Source: Rhizoclosmatium globosum (lineage: Eukaryota > Chytridiomycota > Chytridiomycetes > Chytridiales > Chytriomycetaceae). Taken from it: a stretch of DNA of 64,000 nt. A program made the translations under genes and the position numbers. The stretch covers positions 124,001 through 188,000 of the forward strand of contig MCGO01000034.1 in NCBI GenBank assembly GCA_002104985.1, in the 5' to 3' direction. The notes below the pieces were generated by a model. The model had not been told where the DNA came from and made no database searches. It was given only the letters and a program-made list of their open reading frames with translations. This document shows, one piece after another, positions 21,939-32,651 of the stretch (position 1 is the first letter of the stretch; the number at the start of each line of letters is the position of its first letter).

Positions 21939-23903
21939 ATGATTCCACAAGCCCTTTGTTCCTTCCGCCGACTCCCCCGCCCACTTCTCCAACCAGTCCG
22001 AACAAGTCGCACCTTCTTTTCGACACCAAAACAACAAATTGACTGGGCCACTTTTGTGCAGCGAATGTTGGTTCTTCAGCGCGATGTTCAGGGCCCGCCT
22101 TCGCTGCAAACCCAGAACACAAACATTCAATCGCAGCAAGAAAAGAAGAACGAGGGCCACGGTCGAAGAGGAAGATACACAAGAGACAATGACGACGAGG
22201 AAGAAGAAGAAAGGAAAAAGAATGCTTCAAGTGCAGCGGATGTTCTGACAACTCTCTCACAGGTACCAGGCTCTCTCTCTTCCTTTAACTGACTTTATGC
22301 TGAAACCCCTTCAATTAGCTGATTCTCGTGGCTTCCACTGGCGGTATTCTCTTTGCCTGTGTCTACCCTGAATATGCAAGCACAATCCTTGAAAACTACA
22401 AGGCGAAAATAACTGAACGAAGACACCAAAGTATGCTCGAATTCATGAGAACTGATCGAGAATATGTTTTGGGAGATATGAAGTCCTTCTTTTCAACTTC
22501 GAAAAAGAAAGGGGAAGGTGCGACACAGTCTCTTATGTTTGCGGATCAAGTAAGATTATCGCTTTTATCCAATCTTTGTACCATGTTGAAATTAAAAAAA
22601 TAAGTCCCTTCCCTAAACTTTAGGTGTATCATGAAGATATTGCCGAGGATGCAAGAAAAATGCTTTTCCAACCACCAATTCTGCGATTCGGTATTCTAAC
22701 AGGTCCCTCTGGATCCGGCAAGTCTCGTCTCATTCGAACTCTCGCTCATGAACAGCCTTACTACGCGTTTCTCTCCTTTGGTCTCACATCGTCTGCGAAA
22801 TCCATTGTCGATGAACTCGGTGAAGAAATAGGGTACGATTTCGATGATTGGACGGAACGCATGCTTCAGGGTGTCCTCTTCAAGACGGGTCTGACTGTCT
22901 TTTCAAGTAATCTGGATAAATTGAGTTTTCTAATGGATGAATTTGAGGAAGCATGCTGGAATCTCAAGTTTGGAGAGAAATCTGGAAAAGAGGCGAAACG
23001 GCCTTTACTGGTTGTTGATGATTTGGATTCACTTGATTTGGATAACGAAGAAATTGGAAAGTGTGTGCGAATGTTGTTTAATGCAGCCAACAAGTGGGGT
23101 ATGATTCCTTTGTTTCAGGCCCATTTTTTTCTAACCTCGCACTATTTCCATGTTTTAATGCAGCTCGCGAAGACACGGCTTTGGTCGTTTTCACATGCTC
23201 TGATATCATTCTGGACACACTCGTCACAAAAGGAATCGTGAGAGCGGACATCATGACGACAGCTCAAGTCTACAAAGTCGGTGACTTGACTGACGATGCC
23301 GCTACAAAATTCATGCAAGATCGACTTGGCGTCACTGAAACTCCCGAAGACCCTGCCCCCAACACCCAAACCATCGAAGACATACACCAAATCAAAGCAG
23401 TCATGGGAACCAAAATCTTTGATCTCCTCCGTGTCGCTGAAGAACTCACAAAAAAGGACGGTGCAGGCGAAGTAATACATACAAGTGTAGAAGCGGTTTT
23501 AGATCGAGAGTTACGCGCTGCAGAAGACGCGATTGTGCATTCTCTTTCAGAAGTCTCGGAGATTGTGGGTCCAAAGCATATGGCCTCTGTCTTGAAATAC
23601 CTGGATCGGTTGTCGCTTACGAACAGTAAAGCTGAGGAATGGAGGCAGAGTCACCAACTTAGAGAGAATGGATGGAATTTCTCGGATGTGGAAGGGACTG
23701 GTGGGAGAGTGTGGGAAGAGGCAAGGAATAGTGGATTAGAGGAGGCGTGGAGGCATTTGCGAGAAAATGAGGTGTTGAGTAGCGAAGGACTTTTTAGCTC
23801 GGATTTGTATCGAAATGGATACAGGAGATATCGGAAACTCCCTCAACTGTTGTTCAAACATGGTGATAGATCCCGCTCCAAATCTTGGTTTTCATGGTTT
23901 TGA
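21939..23903 (+). CDS. Putative mitochondrial membrane P-loop ATPase
   Basis: Exons 21939-22262, 22319-22549, 22624-23098 and 23164-23903, all phase-consistent. The Arg/Ser-rich N-terminus (MIPQALCSFRRLPRPLLQ) looks like a mitochondrial presequence. One hydrophobic segment (LILVASTGGILFACVYP) follows at about residue 110. The P-loop domain has Walker A GPSGSGKS and Walker B LLVVDDLDSLD, then a helical C-terminal region. The layout (presequence, one membrane segment, AAA/STAND-like ATPase) recalls inner-membrane ATPases such as Yme2, but no specific family is claimed. No frameshift was seen in ~590 codons. Confidence 0.7.
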
Positions 23904-24013
23904 AAAACAAACGATGGCGTTCCTTGCACGATTTTGATAAAATTAAAAACTCTAAATCGTTTTTCGATTATTCATATATTGGTAATAACGGATTTTCAAG
24001 ATTTCCCAACAGA

Positions 24014-27000
24014 ATGCTTCCATGTTACTTCTTCCTCCTCCTATCCCTCACAACCGCCTTCGGAGCGAGCTTGAACAAATCCCTACTTGCCGAACATGTC
24101 AAGTATCAGTTTGGAGGCGGTCTCATCGAAGCATATCAGAATCAAATCAAACTAGCAGCTCTCGCATCTCGAGGACCATTAGAACAAGACTTGCTTGATC
24201 CCGATTATTATCAAGTTAAATGCGATTTACCACTGATAAGAAATTGGGATACTTTTCACTTCTATACGGTACAGTTCTACAGGAAAAACCTTCTTGATAG
24301 TAATTTATCGTTTAGAATGACACACTGGTTGTTGAAATCAACAACTGGGAAACGTCTATTATAACTGGTTCCATGATTCAACAGGTTTTATCGAATGTGA
24401 TGGACCAGCCCGTAAAATTAAGGCTGTATTCGGGAGGGAACTCAACAGGTGAAAGACTGAGGCAGGGAATCGTCCATGTTGCCTCAGAGCTATGGCCATC
24501 CGATGCACTTTGGTTCGATCAATATCTTCTCAAGGAGCAATCAGTACTTAATCTGGGCTTTGTTGGGTACTTGGGTCAGATGGGAATATATGCACTCAAC
24601 TTCAACCACAGTCGGCCAGACTACTACACATACTTTGACAATAATATCATCCAAACAAAATTTCAAAAGGGAAAACTTAAAGTCCCTCAAAACTGTTGGA
24701 ATGATTTGGGTTGTATGTACAACACTAGCAGATGGACTCCTGCAAATGATTACAACTATATGCAAATTCTGAAAAATGGAAACGACTCGCATCCTTACGT
24801 GTTTGAGAGTATGATTAATGGACTCGGGTTCAATGCCACTATTTTCTACACCGACCAATATGCAGTACCTCAACAAGCTACTTACTATCTCAATGATAAT
24901 TACTACAACCTCCTCCTGAAACTCTTTGTTGACGACGATTTATCAAAATCGATTCTGTATTATGATTGGTCGCCGAGTCTGTTGTCATTCCAGGAAAACA
25001 CGGAGAGAATTAGTTTCCCACAGGACGTGACTGGCGCTTGGGGTGACTGGTTGGAATTACGAAACAAATTCATACAACAAGGAGGAGATCCGCATGAATG
25101 GTTCGCACGAAGTGACATGACATCGTTGAAGATTGATGCACCACAAGAAGCCTTATTTACAGGTGCTACCGCTTTGATAAACGAACAATTTCCTTATGCG
25201 ACAAATTATTGCAATCATTCTATATATCTCAACACAATTTGAACGATATCCTGATAGACTGGTTCAGCAACTCACAAAATAACTATACGCTGCAAATGGC
25301 CACATGCACCTGGCTCAAACAAAATCCAGCAACATGGTCATCATGGATACCTTCGCCCGGAACGAGAGTCGTCCTGTCCTGTCGGGTTTGGACTGGTCGA
25401 CAACGGTGAAACCTTGTTATGCCAAAAATGCCCCCAGTTTTTTTACAACTGGAACAAGGCCAACAACGGTTCCTGCCAGATTTGCCCCGAAAACGCATTT
25501 TGTCCCGGTGGATCGAGTATTCAAGTCAAGAAAGGGTATTGGATGTTGAATCTTGGATGAATGGCACCAAATATCCTAAAATCGATGCATGTCCGTTTAG
25601 AACGCTTTGTTGTAACGAGCCTGACAGTTTTACTGGAAGTTGTCCATTGATGGCATTTGTAGTGATGGATTTACGGTCCGTATTGTACTCAATGTAAAGA
25701 AGCTGGATCCTACTTGTGGAATAAGGGTTGTCGGAGTTGTGATAAACCAAGCACTGACGTTTACTTGATATTCATTATGCCGTTTTTCGCCGTACTTGCA
25801 TTCTTGTTTCTGCGTAAGACTTATTGATTTCCCTGTGTCGTATACTTACCAATACCTTGATAGCCAATGAAGAGGCTCAAAACTTTGAGCTGCTGTTTTT
25901 CTACCTGCAAGTCGTATTAGTAATATTTGGGGCGAATCTGTTGGACTATGTGGGAAAAGACCTCGAAGGATTCCTCGCAGCCGGTTCACTTGACATGGAT
26001 GGTTTCGTCCAAGATTGTGTCGCGCCACTGAAAGGCTCCAATAAGTTGCTTTTCCACTTTGTACTCCCTTTCATGATGTATTTTACGTCGGCTCTCTATA
26101 CGCTGGATTGAGAGTACTTCGATTACTCCCCTTGCACCTGATTGGAAAGGTTGGCTTGCATCATCAGACCGAGACTATCGAATCTTTTCAGCATCTCAAA
26201 ACGTCATCAAATTTACAATAATGCCAATGATTGAGATAGCAAACAAGATTTTGCTGTGTAAAACGTTTTTGGGGCAGAATGTCATGTATTATGAACCCAC
26301 GGAAATTTGTTTTCAAGGAAATCACATCTTCGCGTCAGTTATTGCTATACTCGTATTAATTATTTTGCTCGGAATCTTGCCATTGGTTCAAGGAGTCATT
26401 TTGTATAACCTGTACCGAAGGGGAGAGCTTTTGTATGATCATTCGCAGCTCCTCACTCTCGACCAGAAGATGAAGCACACTCTATATGAAGCTTTCAAAG
26501 AAGAGTACTTTTATATGGAGCCATTGTTGATCTTGGAGAAGGGGCTGATTGTTATCATCGCATTTCTCAGTAAACGAACATCGAGTAAGCACTCACTCTT
26601 AGATCAATAAGCTAATTGCTTGAATTTTTTAGTTCAAGCTCAGGGAATGATATTTGTCGTCATGTTTTCCATCTTGTGGTAAAACCCCTTATCATTTTCT
26701 TTCCATCACTAAAATCTTCTTCAAAACTCTCCAGTTTCATTCGAATATATATTCAACCCTTTTCAAGTCCTTTAGAAGCCTTCTTAAACCGTGAAATCTG
26801 TCTCGCATGGATAATTGTGTTGGCAATCAAATTCGGTCAAACAAACGTTCAAAACGTGACGGCATTGTCGCAACTGTCATTTTTTACCCCTACGTGACGC
26901 ATTGCTGCGCCTTGTGTGGAAGTATATGACTCTGCATCAAATGAAATCACATGAATCAGATGACAACGTGTCTGTGCACTCCAACAATTCAAATCTCTCT

Positions 27001-27246
27001 AATCACTCGAATCACTCAATTGGAAAACGAAAAAATTCCATAGAAAACCGCATTGCCATGAGCCATGTCAGAAAGGGTGCCAGTGTTAGTCCAAGTTTAC
27101 CTACAAGTCGCAGACCCAGTTTGAAGCCTGATAGCGAAGAATTCACGGACAGCAAGGAGCGGAAGGACGATGGAAAGCTTTCTGTGGCAAAAGATCAATC
27201 TGTAGTTATTAATGTGGCCGACGTAAAAAAGACGTCAAAATCGTAG
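24014..27246 (+). CDS. Receptor-like membrane protein: periplasmic-binding-like domain, Cys-rich module, multiple TM helices
   Basis: Start at 24014 with signal peptide MLPCYFFLLLSLTTAFGAS; first intron 24269-24315. The ectodomain (VVEINNWETSIITGSMIQQ, QPVKLRLYSGG) resembles the substrate-binding domain of glycine-betaine/osmolyte ABC transporters. A Cys-rich module follows (CPVGFGLVDNG, CQKCPQFF, CQICPENAFCPGG, GPYCTQCKEAG) and then several hydrophobic helices (VYLIFIMPFFAVLAFLFL, LLFFYLQVVLVIFG). The cytoplasmic tail is Ser/Lys-rich and ends VADVKKTSKS. Further introns: about 25804-25861, 26592-26632 and 26681-26734. At least nine single-base deletions break the frame (about 25230, one pair near 25370-25390, 25547, 25648, 25671, 26096, 26129, 26851 and 26901). 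An environmental sensor for small solutes is inferred. Confidence 0.7.
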
Positions 27247-27303
27247 TTGCGCCATCCTTTATATAATAAATAAATAACTGAAAAAAGATGTGCTCGATAA
27301 GAA

Positions 27304-29364
27304 TCAAAAGTCTCCCTCATTCGCATCATCTCCCATCTCCTCTTCCTCCATCACACTCCCTCCTTCTCCTTCCTCCCCATTCCGATCCACATCAATCAAC
27401 TTCTCAACCCTTCCAAACCCACCAACCGCGCCTTCATACTCCGGCGCCATCTTCAATGCGATATTATAATGCTCCATCGCGACTTCATACTCTTTCATGA
27501 CGGCATACACGTCTCCAAGGCGTGTGTGAATTACGTGGTTGTTTATATGGAGGAGACTCTTGGTGAGAATTGGGCTGCGCTTTATGGTTCTGTTCGGAGG
27601 AGTAGGAGGATGCGAGGGCAAAGATTGCTTCCGTGCATCTTGGGTCTAGGGTGAGTGCTTTTTGGAATGCGAGGCGTGCCTGATTACTAGTGGTTATTTC
27701 GATGATGAAATGTGAATGTGACAGATGGTATTTACCTGAGGCTGTCGGCCGGGGATATGGCTTAGAACAACACCCACAAGGACAATAGCACGCGCATTCT
27801 CTTTCATTCGCTGCATTGCTTCTTTTGCTGTTGCTAGCGCTTCGGCTGTCCGTTTGGACGCAATATATGATTCCATCAATCCACGATAACTTTCGTAACT
27901 TGGTGATAGGGTGTGAGCCTGACGGAATGATGATACAGCTTCATGCGACTTTGCGAGAGATAAGTATAGAGTGCCTAGTGAGAATGAGTATCAAATTGAA
28001 AAGAATTTCCCCCTCAAGAATTAATTAGAAATTTACCTTTCAATAAGTATCCCTCTACGTGTCCTGAATCCAGCGACAGACTCTTGTCAACTAAATGCAT
28101 GGCTCTATCCCAATCTTGCTTTGACTCACAATACCGAGCCATCGCCACCCAAGGTTCTGGAGCGTGCGGAGCGATTGAGAGGAGAGTTGTGGCGAAAATG
28201 TTGAGTTCTAACGGAGGTGCATCGCGTTGTAAGATACGGGCATACAAATCCATCCCTTTAATGAAATACGGATCTCTTTGTCGAATCTAAGCAACCATTA
28301 TTACTTGGAAACTAAGAAATAAAAAAGAGGAATCTACCAATTGGAATAGAGTCTTGGCTTCGGCATAGTCTCCTTCTTTGACATGGTATGTTGCAAGTTG
28401 AAGCATAGTTTCTATATTTGTTGAGCTCCCCAAGAGTCGTTTTGCCTCTGTAGTTTTGTTGTCAGTCATTCTTTGTTTACAGCCTCTTATTTCCTAATTT
28501 ACATCATGAGCTCCGCTCGTAGACTCCCTACGCATGTCGCTTCGCAAAACATCGCTCACGAGTGTTCATAGAAGCTCGCCTTGGCTCGCTCTCCCTCCTA
28601 CTTCCGTTTCGTTTCACTCCTTCCCTCCTCTCTCCATCAGATTCACTCGTTCTTCTGGAATCGAGCTCACTTATATAAATAGCGCTTACCCTCAAAATCC
28701 CAATTTTGAACAGATTGAATAGCATTGAGAGTGAGCGAAAGCTCCTTCAAATAAACGAATTCAAGTCGGGACAAGAATTCCGATGAATCAAAAAGTCCAA
28801 TACTTGAGAAGGAGCAATGTTGCACTTTGACACGAGTAATTTTGCCTCATGAATAGAGTACGGCTCTAGCCTTTTTTTGTCGGAAGCGTTATTTGGGATT
28901 GATGTACGAGTAGGGTTTCAACACATACGCAAGCACCTCCCACAGAGCATTCTGGGCATCCTTCAGTTTCCCGAGTTTTAACGAGGCAGTGACCATCAGG
29001 CGCAGCAGAGAAAGCGGTTTTCTGGCACACATTTTAGCGCGTTTCAATGCGTCGTCGAGTTCGACGTCTTCAAACAACGTCGAATTTGCGAGTTCGAGAG
29101 CCGCCACGAGTCGCAGTTCGGCGACTTTTGCATCGATTTGTTTTGTTCGTTTTAAAAGTGAAAGTGCCGCGGAAAAGTCGCGGGTTTGGACAAGCGCCGC
29201 GGCGAGGACGACTTCGACTTCGACTTCGACTTGGACTCCTGCTGCTGCGGCTGCGGCTGGCCGTGCCAGAGACAGGGCGCTGAGGGCATTGCCGGATGCG
29301 AGGAGTCGCTGTGCGTGCTCAAGGAGGGTGGTGCGGTCACTGGTAAAGTGTTGTTTGTCTGCAT
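27304..29364 (-). CDS. ANAPC7: Anaphase-promoting complex subunit 7 (TPR protein)
   Basis: Exons 29364-28929, 28870-28690, 28447-28338, 28286-28037, 27974-27736 and 27679-27304. Tetratricopeptide repeats run through most of the protein. The APC7 landmarks are recognisable: GMDLYARILQR, HAPEPWVAMARYCESKQD, EGYLLKGTLYLSLAKS, LMESYIASKRTAEALATA and LGDVYAVMKEYEVAMEHY, ending in an acidic tail (EEEEMGDDANEGDF). APC7 stacks on the TPR arm of the anaphase-promoting ubiquitin ligase in the nucleus; yeasts lack it, chytrids and animals keep it. Single-base deletions break the frame near 29340 and 28789, and about two more near 27600. Start Met at 29364 is supported by the divergent arrangement with the next gene. 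Confidence 0.85.
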
Positions 29365-29510
29365 CTTCTCTAACTCACAATAAATTTATAATTTAAAAGG
29401 AAGTCCATTCAATTACTAAATATGGGCCAGACAAAAACTTCGAATTGTCATATTAATATAAATACCAATCCAAGAAAAGAAATTAAATAGAACACCAAAA
29501 CTTCAACAAG
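29365..29510. promoter_or_regulatory. Divergent promoter of ANAPC7 and the Crinkler gene
   Basis: The 146-bp AT-rich gap separates two divergent start codons. A tataaa-like stretch (taatataaat, about 29454-29463) lies ~50 bp before the Crinkler start. Confidence 0.4.
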
Positions 29511-32199
29511 ATGCAGCGCTATCTCAACATCCGCCTTCCAGGCAGTGTCATCACAGAAGTCAACATTACTGGCATAACAAGACTCGGCGGTGTCCAAGAT
29601 GCCATCAAACTGAAGCTGGGAGATGCTATCAACTCTGCAGCTGCGTTCATTGGCATCTTCGACGTCAACAACAACAGAATCTCGACATGGACCGAGTTTG
29701 ATTCTCTTCCAAATGATTATTTTGAGGAAGGAGGCTGCTGTCTCACTGTTCATTGTGCTCAAAATCAACCAAAATTCACACCAGTGGTCACTTCACAAAG
29801 GTACTAAGAAGCGCTTTCGATTATGTATCTCTAACCACGAATCTTAGGAGTGCTGACTGAACCCAAAAAACGAACCATTGAACAGAAATGGAACATCAAC
29901 CTCAAAAAGTAGTGTCAATTCGTTTTGGATATCTTCTGGTGTTGACTAATAGAGTTTCATAGGATTGCGTTCAAGTGCAGCTTCTGGAGGAGTGTCTTGG
30001 TCTGTGGAACAACTAGCTGATTCTGATGTCTTGAAGCAATGCATGGACCTTGTACATCATATAGACTCAATTGTATCCATTGTCAAAAGGTGTCAAGAGG
30101 AAGATGTGAACCTGGAATCAAAAGCATCTATTTCCTATCTGAATGGGAAACCCAATGTCTTACTGTCCAACCTAAATTGCACTTTGGACTCTGACGCAGT
30201 TGAACGCGTAACCAGTGCTCTTTCACTTGTGTCCCTTGTGACAATTTATGGCACCTCAGGGAGTGGAAAGACCAGAGTTGCTTTAGAGTCATGCACAAAC
30301 AAGGTGGGAATATATCTGGTAGCTGGGCAGGAGCAAGTGACTCCTCTGGGTTCAAGTGATTTACAAGTTATGTGTGACGAGCTAAGTGACAAACTTATAG
30401 TCGGAGCCTTTTCTGACAACACCAGATATGTAGAAAGGTGATATTTTAGCAATCATTAATAATTACTAAATCACTCCTCTTCAGGTACTACTTCTGTGTT
30501 TTAGCAGCAAGGTTATTTGTCATGGACTGGCTGTGGCCTAACTTCTTGCTGATTCAACCATTCCAATGGCTCCTTTTACAACTGCTTCCAGTCCAATTCT
30601 TTGGACAAGATGTGTTTGCAGCACTGTCCATGATTTTTCAGAAAATGTCTCACTCTGGATTGGAAGGATACATCACTTTCAACTCCAAAAGTTTGCAAAC
30701 GCACATCCATCAAAACGCCCTACCCTTCCTGTTTTCCTTGATGAAGCTCAAATTATGCTGACAAAGCACTTGGATATGTTTTTGAGCTCCAACACACTTG
30801 ATACCAGACCTCTTTATATAGCTGTTACACGTGCACACCGGAAGATTTTCTTTCAATCATTCACTCAATTTCCTTTGGCGGTTCTTGGAACTGAGTTGTC
30901 TCTTGATCTTGCCAAAGAAGCAATTACATCATCAGTGCTGAAGCAAAAGTATATGGACATCATCATCAGCAACTGCTATGACTCTCCAGAGGCAGTGCAA
31001 AAGTATTTGGAGCCAACTATTGGCATACTACCCAGAAAATATGCAGCTCTTCTTGTTGGACGTCCCAGGCTTGCTTCCAGCTTGATTGAAAATCACTTTT
31101 TAGATCCAAGTCAATCAATAAGTGCTCTTGTAATGAAGCTATTTAATCAAGAGGCCAACGAAATGTCTACTCGATTTTCTGAACTATATACTATGTTTCC
31201 AAGTTCTAAAGCATCTATTGATGGTGTTCTAAGTCTCTTGGATGACAGCCTCGGAAATTATTTGCTTGGAAAAGGACCTATAGTGATAGAAACCTCTTTG
31301 AAACTGCTATTTGAATCAGGAATTGGGCGACTGAAGTCAGACAAAAATGGAATTCGAGTCGTTGAGCTATCTGAGCCTTTTGTTATTGCTGGATTCATGA
31401 GAACAAGTAGGGAACGGACGCTAGAGTCAAGTATTATCTGCCGATTGCGTTGCCTGAAATTCTCACCAACGCAACAAGGTTTTGAATTCGAGAGCCTGGT
31501 TGCTCTGAAAGTGGTTGAGACCTTAAAACATCCTCAACCAGTTGAAAATTGTGCATTTCTCACTGATTCACTTAAGAAGAAATTTGCTGGAAAGCTTATT
31601 AAGCTGAGGATGCCTTTTGTTGAAGGACATCCCAGCTTTATCCAAGCGCTGAACTCAACAACTAGCTCTTTGGTTCAGTTCTTGGTATGATTTTTCTTAT
31701 TACCTTCTTGATGAAATCTATTAACATAGTCTGATAGACTTCACCAAGTGCACCCATTGCAGCACCAGACATACGTACAGGACCTGACCTTGTTGCTGTT
31801 CTTGAGATATTAAGTTCCACTCTCTTTCTGGAAGACAATATCTTGCTATTGATCCAATGCAAGTATGTCAAAGATGCAGTTGATTTAGATCGTGATATTC
31901 TTCGGACAACAACTTTCAGCCGACTTTTCACTGCCAAAAATGGGGAGACGTACTTAAGCCGTTCAGCAGAATTTATAAACCTGAAGGCAGCACTGCCATT
32001 ACTGAACATCAAGTATACATGTGGTGCTGGTGTAATATTTCCTGCTCAGTTTTCTGCTCAAAAATTGAGTTTGCTGCGGAACCACGCAAGTAATTCTAAT
32101 GTAGTTCTATTTGCAGCATCAGACGAAGAGAAATTGCTTGAACCAAATCTTTTCGATGATAGTGAGGTACTTTTGTTAAATGAGTTGAAGGCAAAGTAA
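29511..32199 (+). CDS. Crinkler (CRN)-type effector: ubiquitin-like N-term, P-loop NTPase, nuclease-fold C-term
   Basis: Exons 29511-29800, 29886-29908 (23 nt), 29963-30437, 30485-31684 and 31738-32199. The N-terminus MQRYLNIRLPGSVITEVN with a following amphipathic region fits the ubiquitin-like header of Crinklers. An NTPase domain has Walker A YGTSGSGKT, the hydrophobic FLLIQPFQWLLLQLLP block typical of fungal CRN proteins, and Walker B-like PVFLDEAQI. The C-terminal domain has the restriction-endonuclease-like core GPDLVAVLE...LIQCKY (Asp and QxK), so a DNA-cleaving role is inferred. Crinklers are intracellular effectors of chytrids, oomycetes and mycorrhizal fungi. One base is missing near 30713 in an A run; without it the Walker B half is in frame. 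No signal peptide is seen, as in many fungal CRNs. Confidence 0.83.
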
Positions 32200-32651
32200 A
32201 TAAAGAATAAATGCAATAGTGAATTTTCTTTTAACCCTTCATCGTGAAGGCTTGAAAAGAAGTCCACAATAAATGCTTTTGTATTCAATTTTAAATGAAA
32301 AAAGGCAGCAGGTCTAAGACAGGAGTAATGAGTCTTTAATTTCAAATGATTGTGGCGTCACTTTGGGACCTCGGATTTTCACTATTTCCATCTTCATCAG
32401 TAGCTGCCTCTACTTCAACATCTGTATCATAATCCGTATTGTGTGCATTTGAATCATCAACATATCTATCTTGGGGTTGTTATTGGGTCTGTTAAACACC
32501 TGGCAGCTTGTTCTTAATTATTATACCTGCTTTTTCATTTTCTTAAAAAGACTCTTCTGTAGCAAATGTTTCGCCTTAGGAATGAAGAAAGTGAAGAAAG
32601 TAAACTCAGTTTCATTTCCTCTAAAAATAGATAAAATTCCAAAAAGTACAT
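32200..32651 (-). other. Intergenic region with possible coding remnant
   Basis: Between the Crinkler stop and the Cep57-like stop. On the minus strand 32620-32527 and 32474-32349 read like exons: a basic stretch (KAKHLLQKSLFKKMKKQ) before a GTATAA donor, then an acidic end (DSNAHNTDYDTDVEVEAATD). The two do not join in phase without a missing base, and no 5' part is visible. It could be a gene relic or the end of a small undetected gene. Confidence 0.3.

Noticed and set aside
29152..29396. Plus-strand Arg/Leu- or Asp-rich frames opposite the ANAPC7 N-terminus
   Set aside because: They mirror a GTCGAA repeat encoding a Val/Glu run in ANAPC7 and carry no signal of their own.
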